A stretch of DNA of 40,812 nt. Origin: Fidelibacterota bacterium. Its GTDB lineage: Bacteria > Fidelibacterota > Marinisomatia > SCGC-AAA003-L08 > GCA-2689995. The notes beneath the pieces are model-generated. The model had not been told where the DNA came from. It searched no databases and worked only from the letters and a program-made list of their open reading frames with translations. Shown piece after piece: positions 17,886 through 26,415 of this stretch (positions are counted from its first letter, which is position 1; the number at the start of each line of letters is the position of its first letter). The position numbers were made by a program, and so were the translations under genes. Location: positions 2,482-43,293 of the forward strand of contig NZIV01000043.1 in the NCBI GenBank assembly GCA_002689995.1. The letters are read 5' to 3'.

Positions 17886-18099
17886 AAATCCTTAAGTATT
17901 AAAATTGAAGGTTTTTCCAGAATGAGTAATTTAATTTCAGACAAACTTTGTAAAAAACAGGATTTTAATAATCATGTAAATAAAATAAAAATATATATTA
18001 AAATTTAAGATTATTTAAAGAAATTGAATTTAGACTTTTTTTCTTTTTTTTATTTAAAATGATTTTTAAGAACTGTAAATAATTAAATCCATTTTAACA

Positions 18100-19101
18100 T
18101 CAATCAATTAAAATATGAAATTTCTTAATATCTCCAACTTTTAACATAATATCATTTTTAATTTCAGCCGTAAGTAATAAATCTTTATAAACCATTTTAA
18201 TTATATATTTATATCCAGTATCGGTTATATTTTTAATTTCACATTGAATGGAGCAAGCATCATCAACTACTTTATCATGATTAATAATAAACTGTTCAGG
18301 ACGTATTGAAACCATCTCTTTATTTAATGGAATTTTATTAAAATAATGTTTTGCCATAGGTATATAATCTCTTGGAATTATATTTGAATTTCCAAATATA
18401 TGTGCAGAATATTCACTATTAGGGTATTTATAAATATTTATTAATTTATCAAATTGTTCTAGTTTACCATTATTCAATATAATAGATTTATCAGACATAT
18501 AGAAGGCGTCATCTATATCATGAGTTGTAATAAGTACAGTTATTCCATATGTTTTAAATATTGTAATTAATTCATCTCTTATATCTTGCTTCAAATTATT
18601 ATCTAACTGACTTAAAGGCTCATCCATAAGAAGAAGTGATGGATTATTTCCTAGTGAACGTACAATTGCCACTCGCTGTGCTTGCCCACCTGATATTTCA
18701 TGTGGATATCGATTTAATATTTCTTTGATATGAGTTATATTAATTAAATCCTGTAGCATTGATTTATTTTTATGGGCATTTTTTCCAAAAAAAATATTTT
18801 CTTTCACTGTCATATTTGGGAAAAGAGAGAAATCTTGAAAAACGATATCAATATCACGATTTTCTGGTTGAATAAATTTTAAATTACTATTTAAAATTTC
18901 ATCATTTAAAATTATTTGACCATAGTCAGAACTTTCCAAACCTGCAATCAATCTTAATAAAGTAGACTTGCCGCTGCCACTACTACCTAAAATTGAAAAA
19001 ACTGAGCCTTTTTCACATTCAAAACTGATATCTGATAACGCTTTAATATTATTTTTTTTATAAGTTTTTGAAATATTACTGATAGAAAGTATGGGTTTCA
19101 T
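18100..19101 (-). CDS. Iron(III) ABC transporter ATP-binding protein
   Basis: A 333-residue ATPase. The Walker A is GSSGSGKS (39-46), the Q-loop VFQD (87-90), the signature ISGGQ (136-140) and the Walker B LLLMDEP (156-162). The H-loop TTHD follows. A C-terminal TOBE-like regulatory domain (about 260-333) is typical of FbpC/FutC-type and other CUT1-like ATPases. It overlaps the permease stop by one base (TAATG). With the next two genes it makes a complete Fe(III) importer. Confidence 0.9.
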   Translation of the reverse strand: MKPILSISNISKTYKKNNIKALSDISFECEKGSVFSILGSSGSGKSTLLRLIAGLESSDYGQIILNDEILNSNLKFIQPENRDIDIVFQDFSLFPNMTVKENIFFGKNAHKNKSMLQDLINITHIKEILNRYPHEISGGQAQRVAIVRSLGNNPSLLLMDEPLSQLDNNLKQDIRDELITIFKTYGITVLITTHDIDDAFYMSDKSIILNNGKLEQFDKLINIYKYPNSEYSAHIFGNSNIIPRDYIPMAKHYFNKIPLNKEMVSIRPEQFIINHDKVVDDACSIQCEIKNITDTGYKYIIKMVYKDLLLTAEIKNDIMLKVGDIKKFHILID

Positions 19102-20720
19102 TATATTGTTCCGATACGACGATTTAAATATATTATTGGAATGACAACAAGTAATATTATTGAAATTGAAGGTACAGATGATTCTATAATTTGAGCCTGG
19201 TTAGATAAATCAAAAGTAACAGTAGCAAGAGTCTCAAAATTAAAGGGTCTCAATATTAACGTCAATGGTAACTCTTTAGTAGAATCAATAAAGACAAGTA
19301 AACCCGCTGCAACAACTGAGTTTTTAAGGATTGGTACATTTATTTTATAAAATGAATATAAAGGAGTTGACCCTAAAAGTTTAGCAGTATCATTGAGTTT
19401 ATCGCAATTTTTTTCCATTCCTGATTCTAAGGGCTGAAAGGCAACGGCTAAAAATCTAATAATAAAGGCAAATATTAAGAAAAATACTGTTCCACTTAGA
19501 ACTATTTCTGTCATTTTAGAGATATGTCCTACTAAAATTAATGTACCCATTGCAATAACAGCTCCAGGCGTTGAATAGCCAAGCAAAGCAATTTTATTAG
19601 TCATTTTAACAATAGGATTTTTAAAATATTTTGCTGAAAATACAAATAAAATAGATATAAGTACAGTAAAAGTACTTGTAAGAAAAGATAACATCATTGT
19701 GTTAAATGATAACTTAAAAATATTAAGTTCTAAAAAATAACTTTTACTTAATAAAACCCAATATCCTAATCTTAAAAGAGGGAATAAAAAACCAAAAAAT
19801 AATGGTATTGTACAACATATGATTGCAAAAATAGAATTTATTCCATTTAGTTTAATTTTTTCATAAGAAGATTTTCTTACTGATTTCTCATTATATAGTG
19901 CGTTAGACCTATTTTTTTTTTCAATATATAAAATTGATAATGTAAATGCCATTAATACAACTGCTAATCTTAAAGCACTTGTTAAATCACCCATTCCTAG
20001 CCAGGTTCTAAAAATACCATACGTAAAAGTTTGGATACCAAAATGTTTTACTGCTCCATAGTCACTTAATGTTTCCATAATTACTAAACTAATTCCAGCA
20101 ACTATTGCAGGTCTAGATAAAGGGAGTACAATTTTCCAAAAACTCTCATATGTAGAATATCCCAATGAGCGTGATACATTTATAAGATGATTGCCTTGAC
20201 TTTCAAAAGAAGATCTAGCCAGCAAGTATATGTAAGGGTATAAAACCGATGACATAACTAATGTTGTCATTAAATAAACTAGAAAGCTATCAATTCTACT
20301 CATAGCTGAAAGACTTATATTTGATCTAATCCATATTAAAAATGGATTAAAAAAATCTAAAATATCAAAGTATGCATATGCTGCAATATAGGTAGGAATT
20401 GCTAAGGGGAGTATTAATAACCATTTAAATAGTTTATGTCCTGGAAATTTATAAGTAGTGACCATCCAGGCAGATGATACTCCAAATATTACTGAAAATA
20501 ATGTCGTCCCAATTACTAAAAGTACTGAATTATAAAAATAATCTCTTAAAACTGTATCAGTAATATGCTCCCAATTAGAAGTGAAATTATTTATATTAAG
20601 TATTACTAAACAAATAGGTATGAAAATTAATACACCCATTATTAAGGAAGATAATGTCCAAAGATTTAATTTGTAAACAAATTCTTTATATAAATAAATC
20701 AAAAACTTACTAATTCTCAA
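19101..20720 (-). CDS. Iron(III) ABC transporter permease (fused two-domain)
   Basis: A 539-residue inner-membrane permease with about 12 transmembrane helices in two homologous halves, each with a binding-protein-dependent transport (EAA-like) loop. The loops are RSLGYSTYESFWKIVLPLSR near 185-205 and AKLLGSTPLYSFYKINVPI near 445-465. This fused layout is that of FbpB/FutB. The start is a TTG at 20720, since no ATG precedes the first helix. It lies 7 nt after the binding-protein gene. Confidence 0.9.
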   Translation of the reverse strand: MRISKFLIYLYKEFVYKLNLWTLSSLIMGVLIFIPICLVILNINNFTSNWEHITDTVLRDYFYNSVLLVIGTTLFSVIFGVSSAWMVTTYKFPGHKLFKWLLILPLAIPTYIAAYAYFDILDFFNPFLIWIRSNISLSAMSRIDSFLVYLMTTLVMSSVLYPYIYLLARSSFESQGNHLINVSRSLGYSTYESFWKIVLPLSRPAIVAGISLVIMETLSDYGAVKHFGIQTFTYGIFRTWLGMGDLTSALRLAVVLMAFTLSILYIEKKNRSNALYNEKSVRKSSYEKIKLNGINSIFAIICCTIPLFFGFLFPLLRLGYWVLLSKSYFLELNIFKLSFNTMMLSFLTSTFTVLISILFVFSAKYFKNPIVKMTNKIALLGYSTPGAVIAMGTLILVGHISKMTEIVLSGTVFFLIFAFIIRFLAVAFQPLESGMEKNCDKLNDTAKLLGSTPLYSFYKINVPILKNSVVAAGLLVFIDSTKELPLTLILRPFNFETLATVTFDLSNQAQIIESSVPSISIILLVVIPIIYLNRRIGTI

Positions 20721-20727
20721 TATTTAT

Positions 20728-21747
20728 TTATTCCCATCTTGCTTCATCAAATATTTTTACGGACTTACTGTTATGCTTTCCTAAGATTGAAAGATTTATT
20801 TCATCTATCTTAAAATCACCCCAACTTTTTAGTAATTCAGATTTATTATTTTTGATATTAACAGGATATTCATAATTAATATTACCAAAAACCTCTTGCG
20901 CTTCGTTGCTTGATAGAAATTCTAAAAACTTTATGGCATTATTTTTATTTTTTGATGTTTTAACTAATCCACCTCCACTAATATTAACATGTGTTCCTCT
21001 ATCATTCTGATTCGGGAAAAATACCGCAACATTATCAGCTACTTCTCTATCTTTAGAGTCTTTTGAATTTTTAAGCTTTCCGATATAATATGTATTTATT
21101 ATTGCAACGTCAGCTAGACCTGAGGCAACTGCTCTAGCTTGGTCACGATCATTACCACGGGGAGCTCTAGCCATATTACTCCTTATTGCTTTAGCCCATT
21201 TAATAGCTTTTTCACTTCCATTAGCTTCAATAAGAGATGACATTAATGATTGATTATAAATATTACTTGAAGATCGAACAACTATTCTTCCCTTCCATTT
21301 AGCTTTAGCTAAATCTTCGTAGGTTGACAATTCGCTAGATTTAACACGATCTTTTGAATAAATAAGAACTCTTGCTCTAACTGAAAAACCAAACCAATAA
21401 TTTTCAGGATCCCTAAAATTATTTGGTATATTATTGTTAAGAATTGATGATTCAATTGGTTCTAAAATATTAGCCATTTTTGCACGATATAACCTGCTTG
21501 CATCTACTGTTAATAATATATCCGCTGGAGAGTTTTCACCTTCGTTAATTAATCGTTCAATTAGTTGGTCTGCGCTACCCTTTACTACATTCACTTTAAT
21601 TCCAGTTTTTTCAGTAAATTTTTTAAAAAGGATTTTATCTGAATCATAATGTCTATGTGAGTAAATATTAATCTGCCCATTTAAATTATTTATTAAAATT
21701 ATATTGAGCATCATCCAGAGTATATTGTTTTTTAAATTTTTTATCAT
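20728..21747 (-). CDS. Iron(III) ABC transporter substrate-binding protein (FutA/FbpA type)
   Basis: A 339-residue periplasmic ferric-binding protein with a signal peptide ending around NLNGQ. The mature start INIYSHRHYDSDKILFKKF closely follows the cyanobacterial FutA/IdiA pattern, including the HRHY region that contributes iron ligands. The adjacent tyrosines Y220-Y221 (NTYYIGKL) match the conserved ligand pair. It binds Fe3+ and hands it to the permease encoded next. It is the first gene of the three-gene operon. No Fur box was convincing in the upstream region. Confidence 0.92.
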   Translation of the reverse strand: MIKNLKNNILWMMLNIILINNLNGQINIYSHRHYDSDKILFKKFTEKTGIKVNVVKGSADQLIERLINEGENSPADILLTVDASRLYRAKMANILEPIESSILNNNIPNNFRDPENYWFGFSVRARVLIYSKDRVKSSELSTYEDLAKAKWKGRIVVRSSSNIYNQSLMSSLIEANGSEKAIKWAKAIRSNMARAPRGNDRDQARAVASGLADVAIINTYYIGKLKNSKDSKDREVADNVAVFFPNQNDRGTHVNISGGGLVKTSKNKNNAIKFLEFLSSNEAQEVFGNINYEYPVNIKNNKSELLKSWGDFKIDEINLSILGKHNSKSVKIFDEARWE

Positions 21748-22067
21748 AAATATTTATTCTCTCTATTTTTAATATTTTATTCAACGTATTTAATTTTTAT
21801 TTTATTGACACAACAATAGTTTAGAAACTTATAACAATTTAGAAAATAGAATATTTTTTAATTTAATATATTAAAAAATATCTAGTAATAATATAAATTA
21901 AAGATTTTGTAGCTTTCTACTAGACAAATAGCTTCAGCAAAATTGATTATCAGTACTACTAAAGTCTATAAGAAAGATGCTTTAGGATACTATGTATAAT
22001 AAAATATTAATGGTTGTAAGTATATAACCTTCAAATTATATTTTATTTATTGATGGTTAAAGAATAG
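21748..22067. other. Gene-free stretch between Fe transporter and tRNA-Leu
   Basis: AT-rich, with only short open frames lacking coding character. It should contain the promoter of the iron operon (minus strand), but no confident -35/-10 or Fur site could be picked. A short phrase near 21940-22000 (STTKVYKKDALGYYV in one plus frame) may be chance. Confidence 0.4.
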
Positions 22068-22151
22068 TACCGGGAGCGAGACTTGAACTCGCACGAACCA
22101 AGGTTCGAGGGATTTTAAGTCCCTTGTGTCTACCAATTCCACCATCCCGGC
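22068..22151 (-). tRNA. tRNA-Leu (anticodon TAA)
   Basis: GCCGGGA/TCCCGGT acceptor with discriminator A, loop CTTAAAA with anticodon TAA (22117-22115), and the long variable arm of a class II tRNA (CTCGAACCTTGGTTCGTGC region). CCA is not encoded. Last of the Gly-Cys-Leu set. Confidence 0.95.
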
Positions 22152-22154
22152 ACG

Positions 22155-22171
22155 AAATTATTAAATAATTT
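22155..22171. repeat. 8-bp palindrome between tRNA-Leu and tRNA-Cys
   Basis: AAATTATT (22155-22162) and AATAATTT (22164-22171) flank a single A. It may be a processing hairpin or only an AT-rich chance palindrome. Confidence 0.3.
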
Positions 22172-22182
22172 GAAAAAGCTTG

Positions 22183-22254
22183 AGGCGTCGACCAGATTCG
22201 AACTGGTGAATAGCAATTTTGCAGACTGCCGCCTTACCACTTGGCCACGACGCC
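22183..22254 (-). tRNA. tRNA-Cys (anticodon GCA)
   Basis: GGCGTCG/CGACGCC acceptor stem, discriminator T (usual for Cys) and an anticodon loop with GCA. The T arm is ACCAG TTCGAAT CTGGT. 72 nt; CCA is not encoded. Confidence 0.95.
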
Positions 22255-22260
22255 TAAAAT

Positions 22261-22287
22261 AAAACCCTCATAATTCGGAGGGTTTTT
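22261..22287 (-). terminator. Rho-independent-type hairpin between tRNA-Gly and tRNA-Cys
   Basis: AAAACCCTC (22261-22269) pairs with GAGGGTTTT (22278-22286) with an 8-nt loop; on the minus strand the stem ends in a T-rich run. It lies just after the tRNA-Gly 3' end and 7 nt before tRNA-Cys, so it either separates the transcripts or helps processing. Confidence 0.75.
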
Positions 22288-22290
22288 ATG

Positions 22291-22363
22291 AGCGAAAGAT
22301 GGGGCTCGAACCCACGACATCAACCTTGGCAAGGTTGTGCTCTACCAACTGAGCTACTTTCGC
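22291..22363 (-). tRNA. tRNA-Gly (anticodon GCC)
   Basis: GCGAAAG/CTTTCGC acceptor, discriminator T as expected for Gly, and anticodon loop TTGCCAA with GCC between CAACC/GGTTG. The T arm is complete. 73 nt; CCA is not encoded. Confidence 0.95.
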
Positions 22364-22453
22364 ATTACGATGAAATCATTTATTTCATAGTTCCTTAATT
22401 TATTATACACATTTTTCTCTGAACAACATTAATTTTTATTTTTTTAATTAATT

Positions 22454-22519
22454 CTAGTGTCCATGTCTATGACCTGGTTGGCCATGAGGAGGATTTGGTA
22501 TTAAGCTCCTTTTTTTATT
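22454..22519 (-). other. In-frame extension after the selenoprotein UGA: His-rich NPPHGQPGHR tail
   Basis: Directly after the TGA at 22520-22522 the frame stays open for 21 codons to a TAG and encodes NKKRSL followed by IPNPPHGQPGHRHGH. The NPPHGQPGHR string resembles C-terminal tails I recall in Bacteroidota exported proteins, and His-rich ends often bind metal. No start codon lies inside it, although an AAGGAG sequence does. It could be reached by UGA readthrough or Sec insertion, or be a separated tail. No hairpin with a GG-starting loop of the kind seen at the other two Sec sites was found here. Confidence 0.35.
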
Positions 22520-23569
22520 TCATATATCAACTATTTTTAAGATTTCTGGGTCATCTATAAAATTTTTATCTAGTGCAATTTTATTTACTATGATTTTATT
22601 TACTGCATTATCAATTACATCTTCAGCCTCTTTCATTTTTATTTTATAATTCTTAATTTGTTCTAATTTATTTTCTTGGTTTGTTTTTTGAACATTTTGG
22701 TTTGTAGGATTATTTAAATTATTTATTTTTCGTTCCATTAATTTAATTGTAGATTCATACTGAGCGATATCGATGAACTTATTATTAATTTCATTGTATA
22801 AAAAATCAAATTCGTATAAATATTTTCCTCTATCACCACATGAGTATACAGGAATTTCTTTTTTACCTCCATCATTTGATCGTTTTTTTGATTTACTTTG
22901 AATAATAAAATCTACTGGTAAGTTTGCATTATGAAGTTTATTCAAATCGTTTTCATTAGCATTAAATAATAATAAAACAAAATCGGATTGTGCATCTACA
23001 AAATCAATTATTTTTTTTAATGCTTCTACTGGTTCTTCAACTAATATATTTTCGTATTCAAAAGAGCTAGATAATCCTATAATTCCTATTTTCAATCCAT
23101 TTTTATTTACAATTGTGTATGGGTTGAAAATAAAGGATCCTAAATTATTTTTTATATTAGCAGAAATATATGGAAATTCTGAATTTTCTTTTAAACCTTT
23201 TAAGTAATCGATACCTAGTGCAAAATCTTTTTCACCAATATTAAGTGCATCACATCCTATTTTATTTAAAGATGATACAATTGTTTCTGCATTAATTTTA
23301 GCTATATCTGTAGGAATTCCAGGGTTTATCGTTTTTGTTTTGAAAAATAAATCACCAGCATCGACTACAAAGAAATTTGTTTTATTTAGCTTCGCCTTAT
23401 TGAGAATGGCTGATTTTCGAGCAAGACCGCCCAAAGGTTTCTTTTTTCAGCCACAAGGTTCAGTTTCTCCACCTACATTTGTAGTTGCGTATATTTTAAA
23501 TGTATTAAATGTTTCTGATGAAAAAATAAATGAAAACAGGAACATTATAAAAAAGGTTATTCTATTCAT
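22520..23569 (-). CDS. Selenoprotein: exported metallophosphatase/5'-nucleotidase-like protein with CGU motif
   Basis: From ATG 23569 the frame gives a signal peptide (MNRITFFIMFLFSFIFSS), then TNVGGETEPCG, an in-frame TGA at 23447-23449, and then KKKPLGGLARKSAIL onward, 349 residues in all with Sec at U41. The TEPCG-[C/U]-KK-PLGGLAR string matches a family of exported 5'-nucleotidase-like proteins in which a Cys stands at this position. Metallophosphatase elements remain: VDAGDLFF (D70, D73), NIGEKDFALGIDYL (110-123) and FPYISANI. The usual first D-x-H metal motif is absent (TNVGG), so classical phosphatase activity is doubtful. A redox or selenol role for C39-G-U41 is inferred. The C-terminal quarter is a coiled coil. 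It is last in an operon with a MauE-like and a rhodanese gene. A start at TTG 23434 would cut off the signal peptide and motif. Confidence 0.87.
23415..23435 (-). promoter_or_regulatory. Candidate bacterial SECIS hairpin for the CGU gene
   Basis: On the minus strand, UUUGGGC (23435-23429) pairs with GCUCGAAA (23422-23415), with one bulged G at 23418, around the loop GGUCUU (23428-23423). The loop begins 18 nt after the UGA. A bulge plus a GGUCU loop is close to the E. coli fdhF element recognised by SelB. Confidence 0.72.
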
Positions 23570-23583
23570 TATATTATACTATT

Positions 23584-24030
23584 TTACCTATTAATTTTGT
23601 GTTTAAATTTAAGAATTAATGCCATACCAAGAAAAATAACATCTTCAAAAATTCTTTTTAACAACAAACCTTTAAAATCTGTATTTTCTATGTTTTCTCC
23701 AGCTTTAAAACATCCACAATGAGTATCAATTCCTCTATAAACTGCTTGTGATAAAATAAATATAAACCAAATTAACAGAAAAATTGTTATTTGTATGGAT
23801 GCTTCTAAATAAATACCAGTAATTAATGATATACCGATTAATAGTTCAACCCATGGAATTATTAATGCAAATAGGTTATGCAGTAATAAGGGAGTAATAT
23901 GGTAATTATCTATAAGGTCTGAGAATGTTTTTGGATCTTGAATTTTATCTATACTTGCATAAATAAAAACAGCACCCAATATAAATCTGAAAAGTAAAAG
24001 TGTATTTTTATGTGTAATTAAATTCTTCAT
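23584..24030 (-). CDS. MauE/DoxX-like integral membrane protein with CGC motif
   Basis: A 148-residue protein with four transmembrane helices (about 10-28, 50-74, 78-96 and 120-143). The opening LLLFRFILGAVFIYASIDKI and the WVELLIGISLITG segment are typical of the DoxX/MauE superfamily. The H-C105-G-C107-F sequence after helix three matches the CGCF of MauE-like proteins, which are linked to disulfide or thiol electron transfer in methylamine dehydrogenase maturation. It overlaps the rhodanese gene by 4 nt (ATGA) and lies 14 nt before the selenoprotein start. It probably shuttles electrons or thiols across the membrane for its neighbours (inference). Confidence 0.8.
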   Translation of the reverse strand: MKNLITHKNTLLLFRFILGAVFIYASIDKIQDPKTFSDLIDNYHITPLLLHNLFALIIPWVELLIGISLITGIYLEASIQITIFLLIWFIFILSQAVYRGIDTHCGCFKAGENIENTDFKGLLLKRIFEDVIFLGMALILKFKHKINR

Positions 24031-24536
24031 TCTACTGAGTTCCCACTATCTTTCCATTCTGGCCAACCACCTTCGTAAATTAATACATTAAAAAACCCTC
24101 TATTCTGCATTAAGTAGTCGGCTAAATCAATACTTAAACTGCATTCTCCACCACTACAATAAATAATTAGAATATTTTCTAAATCTATATTATCAAGTTT
24201 GTATTCATGATCTTCATAATAATCATATGGGATGTTAATTGAGCCGCTAATTCGACCATTATTATAGTCATCTTCATCTCTTGCATCAATTATTATTGCT
24301 TGATTATTTGAATGCAAATATTCAACTATATCAATAGATACATTTAATGGTTCAGTTAAATTTTCAGGTAACTCAAAAATAAAATCACCAGAATCATCAG
24401 TTTTCATTTTAATTGTTTCAATTATTCGCTTTTCTTTTATTAGAGATAATGGTTCATCTAATAAGAAGTTCCTAATCATACCAAGTATTATTGATAATAG
24501 GAAAATATGAAATATATGTTTATATAAATTTGCCAT
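24027..24536 (-). CDS. Membrane-anchored rhodanese-like sulfurtransferase
   Basis: A 169-residue protein with an N-terminal membrane anchor or signal (about residues 6-26) and one rhodanese domain (68-165). The CH2A-like IIIDARDEDDYNNGRISGSI and the active loop C127-S-G-G-E-C132-S are visible. The active Cys would carry a persulfide. It is the first gene of the operon with the MauE-like and Sec-containing proteins. A second Cys in the loop (C132) could form a disulfide with C127. The substrate is unknown; transfer of sulfur or selenium to a periplasmic acceptor is inferred from context. Confidence 0.87.
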   Translation of the reverse strand: MANLYKHIFHIFLLSIILGMIRNFLLDEPLSLIKEKRIIETIKMKTDDSGDFIFELPENLTEPLNVSIDIVEYLHSNNQAIIIDARDEDDYNNGRISGSINIPYDYYEDHEYKLDNIDLENILIIYCSGGECSLSIDLADYLMQNRGFFNVLIYEGGWPEWKDSGNSVE

Positions 24537-24681
24537 AATAAAAATTTGCGAACTTTTAAAGTTTGATTCAAACCAAATTTAATTTTTATTTATTTCAATT
24601 TAATTTAAATCTTTCTATTTGTAAAAGTACTAATAAACCGATAAATTTCTCCTCTTTGAAACTGTTTTTAAATTTAGTTTT

Positions 24682-24755
<74 letters not shown>

Positions 24756-24790
24756 CATTTGGAAAAAAATAATTATTTGGAGAAAATTCT

Positions 24791-26404
24791 GTGATAGGAA
24801 TGACAAAAATAAGAGAGAATTCTCAGTATATATTAGGTGCTTTTTTGATAATATTTCTTGCAAGTTTAAGCTTAGGTGGACTTGTAGGGGGAGCAAATAT
24901 TATGGATTTAGCAATTGGTAAAATTTATTTCATGCTTGGGAAAGATCACCCACAGCATTTGACACGTTATGCTGGTTATGTTGGTGATGAATGGATAGAA
25001 AGACAGGAATTTGAGAGAGAACGTTCAATTCAAATTAACTTTCAGCGAAACAATAGGGGTGTTGATTTAGATGGACAAGCTATTATTAGTGCTGAAAATT
25101 CTGCGTGGAATAGACTTGTAGATGAGGCAATTCAAAAACCATTAATTAATAAGTTAGGATTAAAAGTTTCTAGTGATGAATTATTCGAATATATTCTTGG
25201 AGCGCCAACAGATTTACAAAATTATTTTATTTCGCAAGGCTTATTTGTAGATGAAAATAATAATTTTATTTTAAGTGATTATCAAGATGCCGTTCGTAAT
25301 GGGAATTTCCCTTTATTAGAAGACCAGCGTCAAAATTATGAAAATAACATCCGTCGTTCTTTACCTGCAAGAAAACTTCAAGAGATTTTTGCAGTTACAG
25401 GTAGTGTAAATGATATTGAATTAAAGAATAATTATATGAATAATAATATGAATTGTATTTTAGAATATTCATATATAAATTCAAATTCTATTGCAGACAG
25501 CCTATTAGAGGTTACTGAAGAAGAAATAGTAGGAAAGTATAATGATAATAAAGAGGAATCATATAAGATTTATCCTGCAAGAGTTGTTGAATATGTTTAT
25601 TGGAAAATAGATTATTCAGGTATAGACTCACTTTACCATACTGAACATAAAGATTCTATTATGGATGTAACCTATGGTGTTATGGATGAAGCAAATATTT
25701 CTAGCCTAGCATCAAGTATTAAACTTGTAGAAGGCACAAAGCTAGATACAATGAAGCTTACATTAGAATATGAAAATCTTTCTGGAGTTCCTTTTAATCT
25801 AGGTGCTAATAGAAGTTTAGTTCGTTTTGCACATGATAATCCATTAAATACTATCTCTGATATTATTCAAGTTAAAGACGGTCATTTAATATGTCAAATA
25901 ATTGGTGAAACTGAAATAGGTTTCAAACCTTTAGATGAAGTAAGAGCTTCTATTAAAAGTCAATTAATAAGAGATAAAAAATTGGACTATGCTAAAGCTA
26001 TTATAGCATCTGCAAAAGAAAAGGCATTATCAACGGCTGATATTGCAAGTCAAAATGATTTAATAAAATATGAAACAGATATTTCAGGTTTGTTGGGCGG
26101 TAGTTTTAAAGGAATTGGTAGCAGTCCAACACTTAAAGGAACATTAAGAGCCATGGAAGTTGGTGAAACATCTCAGATAATTGAAGTTTCTTCAAATGCG
26201 GTTGTTATAACAATGATTGAAAAAGATCCTTTTTCTGAGGATGATTTTAATATTTCTTTAGAAGATCTGAGGAAAGAGGTTTTAGATGGAAAAAGATATT
26301 CTAAATATAATGATAGAGTTTATGGATTTCCTCCTTTTAATGAGTACCTTTCGGGTGTAAAAGAAGATATGCAAATTGGAGATTATAGAAGTAAAATATA
26401 TTAA
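24791..26404 (+). CDS. PpiD/SurA-like membrane-anchored periplasmic folding factor
   Basis: A 537-residue protein with one N-terminal transmembrane anchor (about 13-35, YILGAFLIIFLASLSLGGL) and a large periplasmic part. The SurA-N-like helical chaperone region spans about 60-230 (WIERQEFERERSIQINFQRN, LVDEAIQKPLINKLGLKVSS). A divergent parvulin-type region follows (about 330-500) but lacks a clear active-site signature, so catalysis is uncertain. This is the PpiD layout, a chaperone near the Sec translocon. The GTG at 24791 has GGAG 8 nt upstream and is preferred to ATG 24800, which has no spacer. It is convergent with the endonuclease gene, 11 nt apart. Confidence 0.75.
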   Translation: MIGMTKIRENSQYILGAFLIIFLASLSLGGLVGGANIMDLAIGKIYFMLGKDHPQHLTRYAGYVGDEWIERQEFERERSIQINFQRNNRGVDLDGQAIISAENSAWNRLVDEAIQKPLINKLGLKVSSDELFEYILGAPTDLQNYFISQGLFVDENNNFILSDYQDAVRNGNFPLLEDQRQNYENNIRRSLPARKLQEIFAVTGSVNDIELKNNYMNNNMNCILEYSYINSNSIADSLLEVTEEEIVGKYNDNKEESYKIYPARVVEYVYWKIDYSGIDSLYHTEHKDSIMDVTYGVMDEANISSLASSIKLVEGTKLDTMKLTLEYENLSGVPFNLGANRSLVRFAHDNPLNTISDIIQVKDGHLICQIIGETEIGFKPLDEVRASIKSQLIRDKKLDYAKAIIASAKEKALSTADIASQNDLIKYETDISGLLGGSFKGIGSSPTLKGTLRAMEVGETSQIIEVSSNAVVITMIEKDPFSEDDFNISLEDLRKEVLDGKRYSKYNDRVYGFPPFNEYLSGVKEDMQIGDYRSKIY

Positions 26405-26415
26405 TTAGTTTTTAT

